This document shows, in pieces, positions 1-7,420 of a DNA stretch of 10,147 nucleotides. The position numbers and the translations under genes are program-made. Source of the stretch: Cephalothrix spiralis. Taxonomy: Eukaryota > Nemertea > Palaeonemertea > Archinemertea > Cephalotrichidae. The number at the start of each line of letters is the position of its first letter. Position 1 is the first letter of the stretch. The notes under the pieces were generated by a model. It had not been told where the DNA came from and made no database searches. It saw only the letters and a program-made list of their open reading frames with translations. The DNA lies in assembly GCA_032353305.1 (NCBI GenBank), contig JAUCNG010418355.1:1-10147 (forward strand). Direction: 5' to 3'.

Positions 1-291
1 AATTAGGTCTTAGATGTGTTTGCACCTTAGCGGAAAGTTGACGACTTTAGCATGGGTATATAGACAGCAAAGAAGCTATATATTACTGCGAGCTGTCTTT
101 GTGCGTAGTATAGCTATAAAATCCATTGGCACTATTAAACGAAGGATTTATTGTCGATTATGCCAGGTTATTATGAAATATGATAAAATACCATGGTTTT
201 AACTCGATTGTGTTGCATTAATGAGTCTCACCAAGTTCCCCTTCATACTAAGCCACTTTCCATTGTTTTGTAATGATCTTTAATTTTCTAG
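1..291 (+). other. Upstream intron, 3' end
   Basis: Nothing recognisable is coded here. It ends in a T-rich tract and CTAG acceptor feeding the FN2 exon. The open frame at 14-202 has no domain or cysteine pattern and no splice sites in the right phase. The preceding exon is outside the window. Confidence 0.5.
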
Positions 292-456
292 GTGTTAAAA
301 CTACTGGAGGAACTGCAAATGGTGCAGAATGTGTATTTCCATTTGAATATGGTGGAGTAACCTATACCAAATGTACCATGAAAAATGAACATAAACTTTG
401 GTGTGCTACAGTTAGTAATTATGAAAAAGATGGAAGGAAATGGGGATTTTGTCCAG
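292..456 (+). CDS. Fibronectin type II domain exon
   Basis: This 165-nt exon encodes 55 residues including the split first codon. The acceptor is a T-rich tract ending TTTTCTAG; the donor is CCAG/GTATGT. The translation carries the full FN2 signature: CVFPFEYGGVTYTKC at about residues 14-28, then KLWCAT at about 36-41, then KWGFCP near the end. The four cysteines have the usual spacing for the two FN2 disulfides, and the aromatic residues of the ligand pocket are present. FN2 domains bind collagen/gelatin or other extracellular ligands in known proteins; the ligand here is unknown. Both ends are phase 1, the usual class for shuffled FN2 exons. The ATG at 273 lies inside the upstream intron and is not a start. 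It is followed by two microexons and a VWA exon. Confidence 0.92.
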
Positions 457-3400
457 GTATGTATAAATAGTGAAAATATAAGTTATTTAAGAGCAAAAGG
501 AAAGATTGTGTATTATTCAAGAAAAATAATACCAATAACGAATGTTCTCGAGCTGGAACCCCTAAAATTCATATACAATCGATCTTTCATCGAAGTTCAT
601 CATATTCAAGCTCATTTTGATATCGTCTACGGACCAGATATTACCAGAGATATTACTCGAATTTTATTTTATCCCGCAATCAACTAACTATTGCTAAAAC
701 TACAAGTGGCAAACCAACTCATTTTACGTTTAAGATCGCAAAATTTGCCTATTTTACGTTTACGAAATTTTTACCTTTTATGATTACAGTGAATTTTAAG
801 AGTTTTGAGAGCAATTTTTGATTCGAAGAGCACGATGCTTTAAAATTATCGTATTTTACGGTTTACGATTATGTCTCTTGAAATTCCTCGTTTTACGGTT
901 TACAGAAAAACCCTTCCTCAAAACCCTCTCGTATTGTTTTCACACATCCTCCCAATTCGATCAACTATTATGCGAAGGGTTATAACTATTTCAATTTCAA
1001 AAGTAGAACAAATCATTACAACGGCTTTCAAGAGGTCCAAAATAATATTGCTGATTGATATAAAATGAATTTTCGAATGCGAATTTTAAATTTCTTAACT
1101 CCTTTTTCAAATACCTGGTGTATACGCTATATTTTTTAACCGTTTCTCTTACTATTTAATTGCAGTTGCAGGCACAAAAAAGAAGACTGTAGGTAAGAGT
1201 AGCAACCTACGGGACTATTGTCTACTTAATACATATTGGTGCCGATATAATAGGAACAACTTGTTATATATTTTAACGAGGATCTAAGGGGGGGGGGGGG
1301 TAATAATGGGTTTTCCCCACTCCCGCTAAGTAAAAATGTCTTCCGCTAGACGCCAAAATATCGGATAGCGAGTAATAAAATATTTTATATGCTTTAATCC
1401 TCTTTTTCTCTTCCCACTTCCGCTAAATCACTTTTCCCATTACCGTTAACCATTTCAATTTTCCCGATCCCGTTAGCAATTGTCGGCCTTTTTCCCGATT
1501 CCCACGATACCCCTTTAGACCCTTGACATTTTATAAACTGTTATCAAGGGCTACAAATTGCCAAAAAGGCAAAAAAGACGGACACAGAAACAGAATAATA
1601 TGAAAAGCTCTAACTACAGATCGTCAAATACTTAGTGCCTCACTTTAGGCTGGTAGACTTTGTTTAATAATTAAGTGATATTTGTCGTTATTTTTGAAAG
1701 GGGTCCCATGTTCACGTGATACTATAATTTCTAGACCCTACATTGATCTAGGATCCTGAATATCACTTACTGCAATCAGTTATAATTTAAAGTTGTTGTT
1801 CGTGTATTTGCAGTTCCCAGTGGTAAAACAGCCATAAAAGAGACCGGAGGTAAGATTGAACTAGATGATTTGTTACTGTCGCTATATGTATTCTATTTTG
1901 AGACAAAACCTAACGTCAAAATTATCCCGTTTGTGAAAAATCCCGTCCCGTTATTTAATTTCCCGTCTCCCTGTCCATTTGGTTTTCATTTCCCGTCTCC
2001 TGTTAAGGCCTACCGTTCCCCATTTCCCATAATCCCGTGTCCCGTTCCGTTGGCCTAGATCCCGATCCCGTAATGACCATTTAGGGCCTATCCCGGATCT
2101 CGTTTAACCCCATCAGGGCCCCAATTTCGCGATCAGTTAATCAGGGTTATAGTTTTAGCGGGAAGCGGAAAATGGAGTTTTCACCATCGGTAAAAATCGC
2201 AATCAAGAACAGGAAGCTCCGTGTTTTTCGGAATCTCGGAATCGGGAAAAAGCCTCAAAAAGTATCGGGAAGTGGAATTCAACCACCCTCCATGTAACTC
2301 GATAATTGCTTAATTTGTTTGGGTATTATACAGTAACTTTCATTTTGGTAATGGTGATCACGGGACCTATCAGAGGCCGAGTTTAAGTATGATGTAACAG
2401 TGTAACAGTGATTAAACAACATTTAATTTTAAAAAAACGGAGACTGAAAAATTCGCATTTTTGTTAAGGTAAATTAAATTATTATTTCAGATAAAGTTAG
2501 GCAAAACTTAGTTTACACTGTAGAAGCCGAAACGGAAACGGAATATAAAGCAATAATGGAAGGCATTTTAAAAACCATAGAGAAGTTTTACGTCAGCAAA
2601 CGGTATACCGTTGTCAGCTGTGTAATCTATGGGGAAACAATAACATTGAAAAACTTTTACTCAACCTATGAATTTTCACAGTTCATCAAAACCAATGGCT
2701 TCAAATCTTTTGGCAAGAATCATGACATTGAGTATGTTTATGGATACCTTTACAAACATAGATCAAACTTTCTTAGAGCAAACAGTAAGATGACACTTAC
2801 CACTTTTGGAGGATCAACATTGAATGCTGCTAACCAAGGAAAGCTGCAAGGAGTGATGTCTCAGCTAAAACAAATCGGATTCCAGTTTGTGTTAGTAACT
2901 ATTCAAACTGCAGGCGTTAAGGTCAACCTTTCGGTCTTTAGGCGAATTATACAGTCTCAATACATCACAGTCGTCACAAGCTACACGCAAATTATCACAG
3001 ATATCATTCGTATAACATCCATTATTCAAGGTAAGTTGGATCGTTGTTTAAATAATTTAAATTTGTTTTAAGATTTTATATGTGGTTTGTCCAGGTTTGC
3101 GGGCTGCCTAGATATATTTTAACCACTACTTTAGGTCACTTATTCCTTGCTTCACCAAACCATTCTGATAACAATATCAAGACACTCGGTGTCACCACAT
3201 TGCTGTGCTATAGCTTATACATATCCTAGGAAGCATTTATTGCGGCCCACTGCATCAGGAGAGTGGCCAAAATTTCGAACAGACTATGGTACCCGAGGGG
3301 GGGGACCACTCTAAGTTTTCGTAAACTATTTTCCTGCGGCCCTCATGCGGTATGAGTGCGGTAAACTCATATTGCCGCAATATTTAAAAACAGGTCAATT

Positions 3401-5981
3401 TATAAAAGATAGTTTTTTAATTTTTAATCTTTTTAAAATTTGCCATCAAATAAGTACAAAAATAACCTTCAAGTACAAAACAATTTATTTTTTGTTTATA
3501 GATGCCTCGAAAAATGCCCAGACAGTGACATTACAAATACAGTATGGAAATGGACACTGTACGTTCAACGGTGAACGAGTGAACTTTGGATCTACATTTA
3601 AATTTGGCTGTGAAGTGATTAAATGCGGAACGACTGAGATATCATTCGTTAGTGGAAGTAAGTTTTCCTACGTAGAGGCATTCTCACTTGTCAGAGTGTC
3701 GACTTGCATAGATTGTATAACGCTCTGACTAAATCTTGATCTGCTTACGATTTCAAAAACATATTGGGCCATTCGAAAAAATGCTAAGTGACATTTTTCG
3801 AATTTTTCGGGAGAGAAGATAGAGCAATTGTTTTCTTAGATAATGTCTTGCACCTTAAAAGAGACATAGATTGCAGCTTTACTGTGTAAAAGTTATTAAG
3901 TCCAATGGCCTACACCCAAGCGTGTACGCGCATTTTTGCACATTTTTAGCAGGTTTTCGAAAAACATGGAAATTTCATTTTTAAACATGCTAAGTGAAGG
4001 ATGTTTTTTTCGAAAACATGCTAAGTGATAGCATTTTTTTCGAAAACATGCTAAGTGAAAATTTAAACATTTTTAGGGATGAGAATGACCGGCAATCATA
4101 ATTATATATGATTTACAGCATTCCGGTGAATTTATGGCGTCATCGAATAAATATAACGTTGATTTTAGTAAAAAAAAGTATTTTTTTTCGAAAACATGCT
4201 AAGTGACATGATTTGTTTTCGAAAACATGCTATGTGACAGCATTTTTATTCGAAAACCTGCTAAGTGACAGCATATTTTTTCGAAACATGTCACTTAGCA
4301 TGTTTTTGAAAAAAAATAATTTTCGGATTTTTCACTTAGCATGTTTAATTAAGAAAGGTTCATAAAACTTTTATTACTTCGATTTACAACATGTAGAGCT
4401 TAATATTCACATGACATAATTATGTAAAAACATATGTAGATTTCAAATATGCAAAAAAGTCATTTTCTTACAAAAGTCACTTAGCGAGGGACGCATTGAT
4501 TGGTTTACCGACTCACGCGCGGCGGGAATTGGTTGTTGGCTGTAGAGTACCTGGCTCATCTTACGATAAAGAAAACGACAATTGGTGGGCGGAACTTTCA
4601 TCGCAATTCTGCCGAAGTTAAAGACCGGTATTTGTTTGAGAAATCCTGCACTTTTAGGTTTGGAATTTCCTCCTATAGTTTGTGTATAATTCCTGATACA
4701 AAACATTTTTATACCGTTAAAAAATTTTCAAAGCAGATAATTTTTGACGCCATTTTGTATAAACGGAACTAATCCCGGTCACGTGACTTCATTCCGACCA
4801 ATCACAGGCCGAATTTCAGCAAGATGAAATTTAAATGAGCATTAATCCTTTTAGGCTGTTACGATGAAGAATACAACTGTCACGCAGTTGGTACGAAATG
4901 GAGTGCTGGTCCCGATGGTGAATGTACCTGTTCAAAAGTTAGTTCACTAAAACTGCAGGCTACTTGCCAAACCTATGTATATCAATTTTACTTGATGCGC
5001 GGACTACCAATAAAATATTAAATATGTTTGGGTAAGTAAACTGCTGTTGTACATAAGGGTGTCACAATACACGAGCTTACCGATAAAATAATTATTTCCA
5101 ATTTCTGATTGTTATTTGTTAATAATAATTATGAGGGCCTGGAGGTTTTTTGCAAACCGCATATCGGCTGAAATTGCCACCGTAACTGTCCGCAAACCTT
5201 TGGTTAAAAATTGATGATTTTGAAAATCGTTATCAATTGTTGTAAAACGTTAAAATCTATAGGTAAAATTCTATAATACCGTAATGGTAATAGTAATACA
5301 GAGTGTCCGAATATTATGGAGAAGCCTGATGACGTCATTCATATTGTGACTTAATTATGAAATAATCATATAGCTGCTAGTGATCACTCATGTCTTTCAA
5401 ATGAATTAAATGCAATATGAGCTATATAAATTACCTCAAAATTACAAAAAAGTTATACTTCCCCAGTAGGCGTTAATTCCTATTATAAAGGAACGTTCTT
5501 TATTCGGAAAAAAACACATCGTGCTCCTCTATGATATTCTAGATCGAAAATGCTTTCAGAACTATAAGAGTCAGCACAAAAAACGTAGAATGCTAACGTT
5601 AAATCGGCAAAATTTGCGACCGTATAAGGCGTATATACCTATAAATACAAAAAATAAATCTGTAAAATTAATGGGACCCTCTTCCAGGGACCATTTTTTG
5701 GCTGTTCTCCTGAAGGAGCTTTGTCGGAAATAATTAATAGCCGTACACGTCATAATTATATCTGCTGAAAACCTTCCTCACCCTCTGGAGTTAATCAAAT
5801 CGTTGTGCTTCTGAGATTTTTGTTGCTTTTTGATGATCTTCTCATGTTTAGTTTTAACAATTCTCTGATTTTTCTAGGTCGTCGAGGAGAAGGAGAAAAT
5901 TATCAATGGGTTAATAATAAAATATTTCCTGGTGCTGAATATGAGTTATTGAACTATTTGGATATTGGTTTCGGTTCTTAG
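292..5981 (+). CDS. Multi-exon gene: FN2 - microexons - diverged VWA - VWC-like - terminal exon (3' part of gene)
   Basis: Gene-level model joining 292-456, 1166-1192, 1814-1849, 2491-3030, 3502-3657, 4855-5031 and 5878-5981. The first exon starts in phase 1, so the start codon and probable signal peptide lie upstream of the window. Donors are GTATGT, GTAAGA, GTAAGA, GTAAGT, GTAAGT and GTAAGT. Acceptors end CTAG, GCAG, GCAG, TCAG, ATAG, TTAG and CTAG. All introns are phase 1. FN2, VWA and VWC-like modules together point to a secreted extracellular-matrix or adhesion protein; that role is inference from the families, and I do not recognise a named gene. An in-frame TAA at 5019-5021 means that, as read, the frame stops there unless that exon is skipped, shortened or read through. 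The chain is coherent but needs transcript support, most of all at its 3' end. Confidence 0.72.
721..905 (+). repeat. Degenerate TTTTACG(G)TTTAC repeats in intron
   Basis: Four copies of a motif close to ATTTTACGGTTTACGA start near 721, 751, 853 and 890. The first pair is about 30 bp apart. Otherwise the intron 457-1165 holds AT-rich sequence with no credible exon; the open frames at 385-687 and 871-1068 show no domain and lack phase-1 boundaries. Confidence 0.5.
1166..1192 (+). CDS. 27-nt linker microexon with tandem acceptor
   Basis: The exon lies between the acceptor TTTAATTGCAG and the donor GTAG/GTAAGA. It is exactly nine codons, phase 1 on both sides, so it can be included or skipped without changing the frame. 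It encodes VAGTKKKTV plus a split glycine codon, a short basic linker after the FN2 domain. A second AG lies 6 nt further in (exon start 1172), which would also be in frame and would drop two residues. No domain is present. The case rests on splice sites, phase agreement with both neighbours, and a similar microexon after the FN2 exon of the opposite-strand gene. Confidence 0.62.
   Translation: MQAQKRRL
1288..1300 (+). repeat. G13 homopolymer
   Basis: A run of thirteen G follows GATCTAA. It lies at the left edge of a CCCG/TTTCCC-rich stretch in the same intron. Length is liable to slippage and sequencing error. Confidence 0.8.
1310..1520 (+). repeat. CCCG(A/T)-rich degenerate repeat, first block
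   Basis: Pyrimidine-rich low-complexity DNA with many irregular copies of TTCCCGAT, CCCGTTA and CTTCCGCTA. It has the same orientation as the block at 1919-2110 and is inverted relative to 2150-2285. The rest of intron 1193-1813 shows no credible exon. Confidence 0.6.
1814..1849 (+). CDS. 36-nt linker microexon
   Basis: The acceptor is TATTTGCAG and the donor is GGAG/GTAAGA. The exon is twelve codons, phase 1 on both sides, encoding VPSGKTAIKETG and a split glycine. It reads as a flexible charged linker between FN2 and VWA. The flanking introns carry inverted CCCG-rich repeats (1488-1502 pairs with 2238-2252), which could loop this exon out. No homology is recognisable at this length; support comes from consensus splice sites and frame continuity. 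Confidence 0.62.
1919..2110 (+). repeat. CCCGT-rich degenerate repeat, second block
   Basis: Irregular repetition of TCCCGT, TTTCCCGTCTCC and GATCCCGATCCCG just after the 36-nt microexon. It accounts for the proline-rich open frame at 1870-2058, which is not a gene. Confidence 0.65.
2150..2285 (-). repeat. Inverted copy of the CCCG-rich repeat
   Basis: This GGGA-rich block is the reverse complement of the blocks at 1310-1520 and 1919-2110. GGAATCGGGAAAAAG at 2238-2252 is an exact inverted match to 1488-1502, and AGCGGGAAGCGGAAAA near 2157 resembles the inverted CTTCCGCTA units. The remainder of intron 1850-2490 is AT-rich without further exons. Confidence 0.6.
2491..3030 (+). CDS. Diverged von Willebrand factor A domain exon (metal site lost)
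   Basis: This single 540-nt exon is 180 codons, phase 1 on both sides, open throughout, between TATTTCAG and CAAG/GTAAGT. The order of elements fits a VWA (Rossmann-like) fold: strand NLVYTV (residues 6-11), helix about 19-34, strand YTVVSCVIYGE (39-49), strand TITLKNF, a helical stretch about 60-100, strand KMTLTTFGG (100-108), helix about 113-121, strand FQFVLVTI (121-128), then alternating helix and strand to the end. In VWA domains the metal site needs DxSxS after strand 1, a threonine in the next loop, and an aspartate in TDG. Here those positions read EAETE (12-16), GKNHD (75-79) and TTFGG (104-108), so the ligands are absent. Binding, if any, should be metal-independent or different. 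The family call is by fold pattern, not by a strong motif, and could be tested by profile search. There is one cysteine. Confidence 0.72.
3031..3501 (+). other. Intron with G8 run and small hairpin
   Basis: No exon is seen between the VWA and first cysteine exons. It contains a run of eight G at 3297-3304 and a short palindrome, CTCAT-GCGGT-ATGAG, near 3342-3356. The right half is T-rich and ends in the ATAG acceptor. Confidence 0.5.
3502..3657 (+). CDS. VWC-like cysteine module exon 1
   Basis: The exon has 156 nt, phase 1 on both sides, between TTTGTTTATAG and GGAA/GTAAGT. After a TVTLQIQYGNG strand-like start it encodes HCTFNGERVNFGSTFKFGC, followed by EVIKCG. This follows the opening half of a von Willebrand type C module, roughly C-x3-G-x4-F/W-G-x(n)-C-x(2-4)-C. 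Only three cysteines are present against ten in a full VWC, so it is a half-module or a degenerate one. The next exon carries a similar pattern and may complete or repeat it. The upstream ATG at 3345 is in intron sequence. VWC modules mediate extracellular protein contacts; no partner can be named. Confidence 0.68.
3774..4485 (+). repeat. 31-bp TTCGAAAACATGCTAAGTGA tandem repeats with inverted flanking copies
   Basis: The core GCTAAGTGA (or one-base variant) occurs at 3783, 3989, 4020, 4050, 4198, 4229 and 4260. Spacing is 30-31 bp inside each of two clusters, and most copies are preceded by T-rich TTCGAAAACAT. The same word appears inverted, TCACTTAGC, at 4291, 4332 and 4477. The whole can fold back on itself, as in a foldback or MITE-type element carrying a short satellite. 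A separate stretch at about 4085-4130 lies between the clusters and has a small AATCATA/TATGATT palindrome. No transposase is present. Confidence 0.75.
4486..4854 (+). other. Intron stretch with unexplained open frames
   Basis: This part of intron 3658-4854 is more GC-rich than its surroundings at about 4490-4640. It carries overlapping open frames on both strands (4500-4772 plus, 4443-4706 minus) without domain, cysteine pattern or repeat structure. GTCACGTGAC at 4778-4787 and CCAAT at 4798-4802 follow. I see no gene. Confidence 0.4.
4855..5031 (+). CDS. VWC-like cysteine module exon 2, with in-frame TAA
   Basis: The acceptor is CCTTTTAG and the best donor is TTGG/GTAAGT at 5032. That gives 177 nt, phase 1 on both sides. 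It encodes CYDEEYNC, then HAVGTKWSAGPDGECTC, then KVSSLKLQATC: five cysteines with CxC spacing, much like the second part of a VWC-type module. After the last cysteine the sequence reads on for 17 residues to TAA at 5019-5021, four codons before the donor. AATAAA lies at 5009-5014, just before the stop. Either this is a composite terminal exon for a short isoform, a nonsense allele, or the true donor lies earlier; GTATAT at 4977 is phase 0 and would put the final exon in another frame. The cysteine region is secure; the 3' boundary is not. Confidence 0.65.
5009..5014 (+). promoter_or_regulatory. Possible premature poly(A) signal AATAAA
   Basis: The hexamer overlaps the coding sequence just before the in-frame TAA at 5019. 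A GT-rich stretch follows at about 5026-5050. Together they could end a short transcript here, competing with the GTAAGT donor at 5032. In AT-rich DNA a chance hexamer is also quite possible. Confidence 0.3.
5032..5877 (+). other. Intron before the terminal exon
   Basis: This 846-nt AT-rich intron has no clear extra exon. ATGACGTCAT, a CRE-like palindrome, is at 5329-5338. Open frames at 5521-5733 (plus) and 5571-5753 (minus) overlap each other and show no domain; I treat them as chance. Confidence 0.45.
5878..5981 (+). CDS. Candidate terminal coding exon
   Basis: The acceptor is a good pyrimidine tract ending TTTTTCTAG. Read in phase 1, it gives 33 complete codons after the split codon and stops at TAG 5979-5981. 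The product starts RRGEGENYQWVNNKIF and ends LLNYLDIGFGS. It has no cysteine and no recognised domain; it would be a hydrophilic C-terminal tail. AATAAA follows 47 nt after the stop. If entered in phase 0 instead, it would stop at TGA 5950-5952. Phase 1 agrees with the donor at 5032, but the upstream exon then contains a stop, so use of this exon is unproven. Confidence 0.5.
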
Positions 5982-6022
5982 TCGCCTTACTGCAAACCCA
6001 GTGCTTATTCGTGACAAATTAA

Positions 6023-6085
6023 GGGTCAATAAAACATATAAAAGGGTCCAGAAAACATATAAATGGGTCCAGAAAACATATAAAT
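6023..6085 (+). repeat. Three tandem 21-bp units
   Basis: Units at 6023-6043, 6044-6064 and 6065-6085. The second and third are identical and start GGGTCCAGAAAACATA. The first differs at a few positions, giving GGGTCAATAAAACATA and so an AATAAA. Confidence 0.9.
6028..6033 (+). promoter_or_regulatory. Poly(A) signal AATAAA of the plus-strand gene
   Basis: This canonical hexamer lies 47 nt after the TAG of the terminal exon, giving a very short 3'UTR. It sits in the first unit of a 21-bp tandem repeat; the other two units read CAGAAAA at the matching place and lack the hexamer. Confidence 0.55.
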
Positions 6086-6147
6086 GTTCTACATTTACTA
6101 TGTTTAACTATCGATGAGAGGCGAAATTTTACATAAGAAACTATTGG

Positions 6148-6897
6148 CCAGCAAAAATAACATCTGTTTATCTGCAAACACCGAGGGGTGTGGAACTTCT
6201 TTAAATAGACTGTACGACCAAATATTTAAATACGTTTTAAATATTTTAAATACTTTTTAAATATTTTAAATATTTTAAATACTCTTTAAATATTTTAGAT
6301 ACTTTAAATATTTTGGAAATTTGTGACCAGCAAAAATAACATATGTTTATCTGCAAACGCCGAGGGGTGTGTAACTCCTTTAAATATACTGTACGACCAA
6401 ATATTTAAATATTTTAAATACTTTTTAAATATTTTCGATACGCTTTAAATATTTTAAATACGTTTTAAATATTTTAGATACTTTATATACGGGACTTTAA
6501 ATATTTTAGATATTTTCTAAATACTTTAGATATTTTTTTAAATAATTTTTTAAATTTAATTATTCGAATTTGAAATCGACCTGGCGGTCTCGAGCAAATT
6601 CTCGTAATGAAATCCGAACCAATACACTAAATATTTTAAAATTTAATATTTTAAATACTTTTAAATATTTTAAATCTCTTTTAAAATACCTTTTAAATAT
6701 TTTAAATCTTTTAAATACTTTTTAAATATTTTAAATCTTTTAAATACTTAATAAAAAATTTAATTTTTTTTTAAATATTTTAAATACTTTCAATGTTTTA
6801 GATACTTTAGCCTAAAGCAGCCTACATCAAAAGTGGAAGAGTTCCACACCCCTCGGCAGGCACGCCGCTATTGTCTAAATTATTTTCTAATGGTCAC
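6148..6897. mobile_element. Foldback element with AT minisatellite core
   Basis: The left side holds two direct copies of an 85-bp segment (6148-6232 and 6327-6411) exactly 179 bp apart with few mismatches, both containing CCGAGGGGTGTG. The right side carries the inverted end: GTTCCACACCCCTCGG at 6841-6856 is the exact reverse complement of 6181-6196, and GGTCAC further right pairs loosely with GTGACC near 6323. Between them lies AT-rich minisatellite DNA. It has no coding capacity, so it resembles a non-autonomous foldback or MITE-like element. Target-site duplications could not be fixed by eye. Confidence 0.65.
6224..6800 (+). repeat. AT-rich minisatellite (TTTTAAATATTTTAAATAC type)
   Basis: Dense irregular repetition of TTTAAATATTTTAAATAC and variants such as TTTTAGATAC. 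It is interrupted by a complex stretch at about 6556-6632 and by the second 85-bp direct repeat. The array is nearly all A and T, with C at fixed places in the unit. Confidence 0.85.
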
Positions 6898-7063
6898 TGC
6901 TGTTAGTTTCGAATCCGGATATATTTTCAAGGAGAATTATTTCAGGAATACAAGAAAAAAATGCGGCGCAGTTTTTTTGGTAAAATTTTGCAATTTCCTC
7001 TCTCTCACCGCGCTCAAATTTTTCTTAAAAAGGGTTGGTATTTTTCTACCCGGGTCCGAAAAC

Positions 7064-7345
7064 ACTATTGGACTAAAACGTTACTTTTTGGTAGTTTGGG
7101 TGGGTCACTTTATGTTTATGCACATAAAGTCACGGTTTTTAATTGCCATCTAAATCACTTGTGACACCTGTCAGAGGGAATTATGGTCAAAGTGTATCGG
7201 AATTAATTCCGTAACGTTTCGACAATTTTGTAATGCTGTTAGTACTCTGACAACTGATTGCGATGGCAATTAAAAACCGTGACTTTATGTACATGAACAT
7301 AAAGGAACCCAAACGACCCAAAAAGTAACGTTTTAGTCCCATAGT
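7064..7345. mobile_element. 282-bp near-perfect palindrome (foldback element)
   Basis: The two halves are reverse complements around a centre at 7204/7205. The outer arms start ACTAT then GGACTAAAACGTTACTTTTT on the left (7064-7091), matched inverted at 7318-7345. AAAGTCACGGTTTTTAATTG on the left matches inverted 7265-7285, TGTCAGAG matches CTCTGACA, and the centre is the exact palindrome CGGAATTAATTCCG (7198-7211). Small mismatches and a 3-bp offset lie between. There is no open frame; the frame 6833-7153 merely runs into it. It is best explained as a non-autonomous foldback or MITE-like insertion. Confidence 0.85.
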
Positions 7346-7357
7346 TAAAGTGAAAAA

Positions 7358-7420
7358 ATGTCAAGTTAAAGATGGTTTTAGGGTCGGTTCTGTGAAGTGA
7401 CACAAACGTCAAGTTAAAGT
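7358..7420 (+). repeat. Direct repeat GTCAAGTTAAAG
   Basis: Two exact 12-bp copies, starting at about 7360 and 7409, just right of the palindrome. ATAGTTAAAGTG at its edge is similar. They may be the residue of an older insertion. Confidence 0.5.

Noticed and set aside
14-202. Open frame of 62 codons at the left edge
   Set aside because: No domain, no splice-site agreement with the phase-1 FN2 exon, and composition like the surrounding intron.
385-687. 100-codon open frame overlapping the FN2 exon
   Set aside because: It reads the FN2 exon in the wrong frame and then runs into intron; the FN2 signature in the other frame is decisive.
1870-2058. Proline-rich 62-codon open frame
   Set aside because: It is the translation of the CCCGT-rich low-complexity repeat.
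2326-2353. Possible extra microexon between a TATACAG acceptor and a GTAATG donor
   Set aside because: The interval is 14 nt, which breaks the frame between two phase-1 exons.
4443-4772. Overlapping open frames on both strands
   Set aside because: No domain or codon signal, and they are mutual shadows inside an intron beside a repeat cluster.
5521-5753. Open frames on both strands in the last intron of the plus gene
   Set aside because: Shadows of each other with no recognisable motif and no phase-1 splice boundaries.
6833-7164. 106-codon and 67-codon open frames
   Set aside because: They begin in the inverted end of the foldback element and end in the palindrome; the sequence is explained by repeats.
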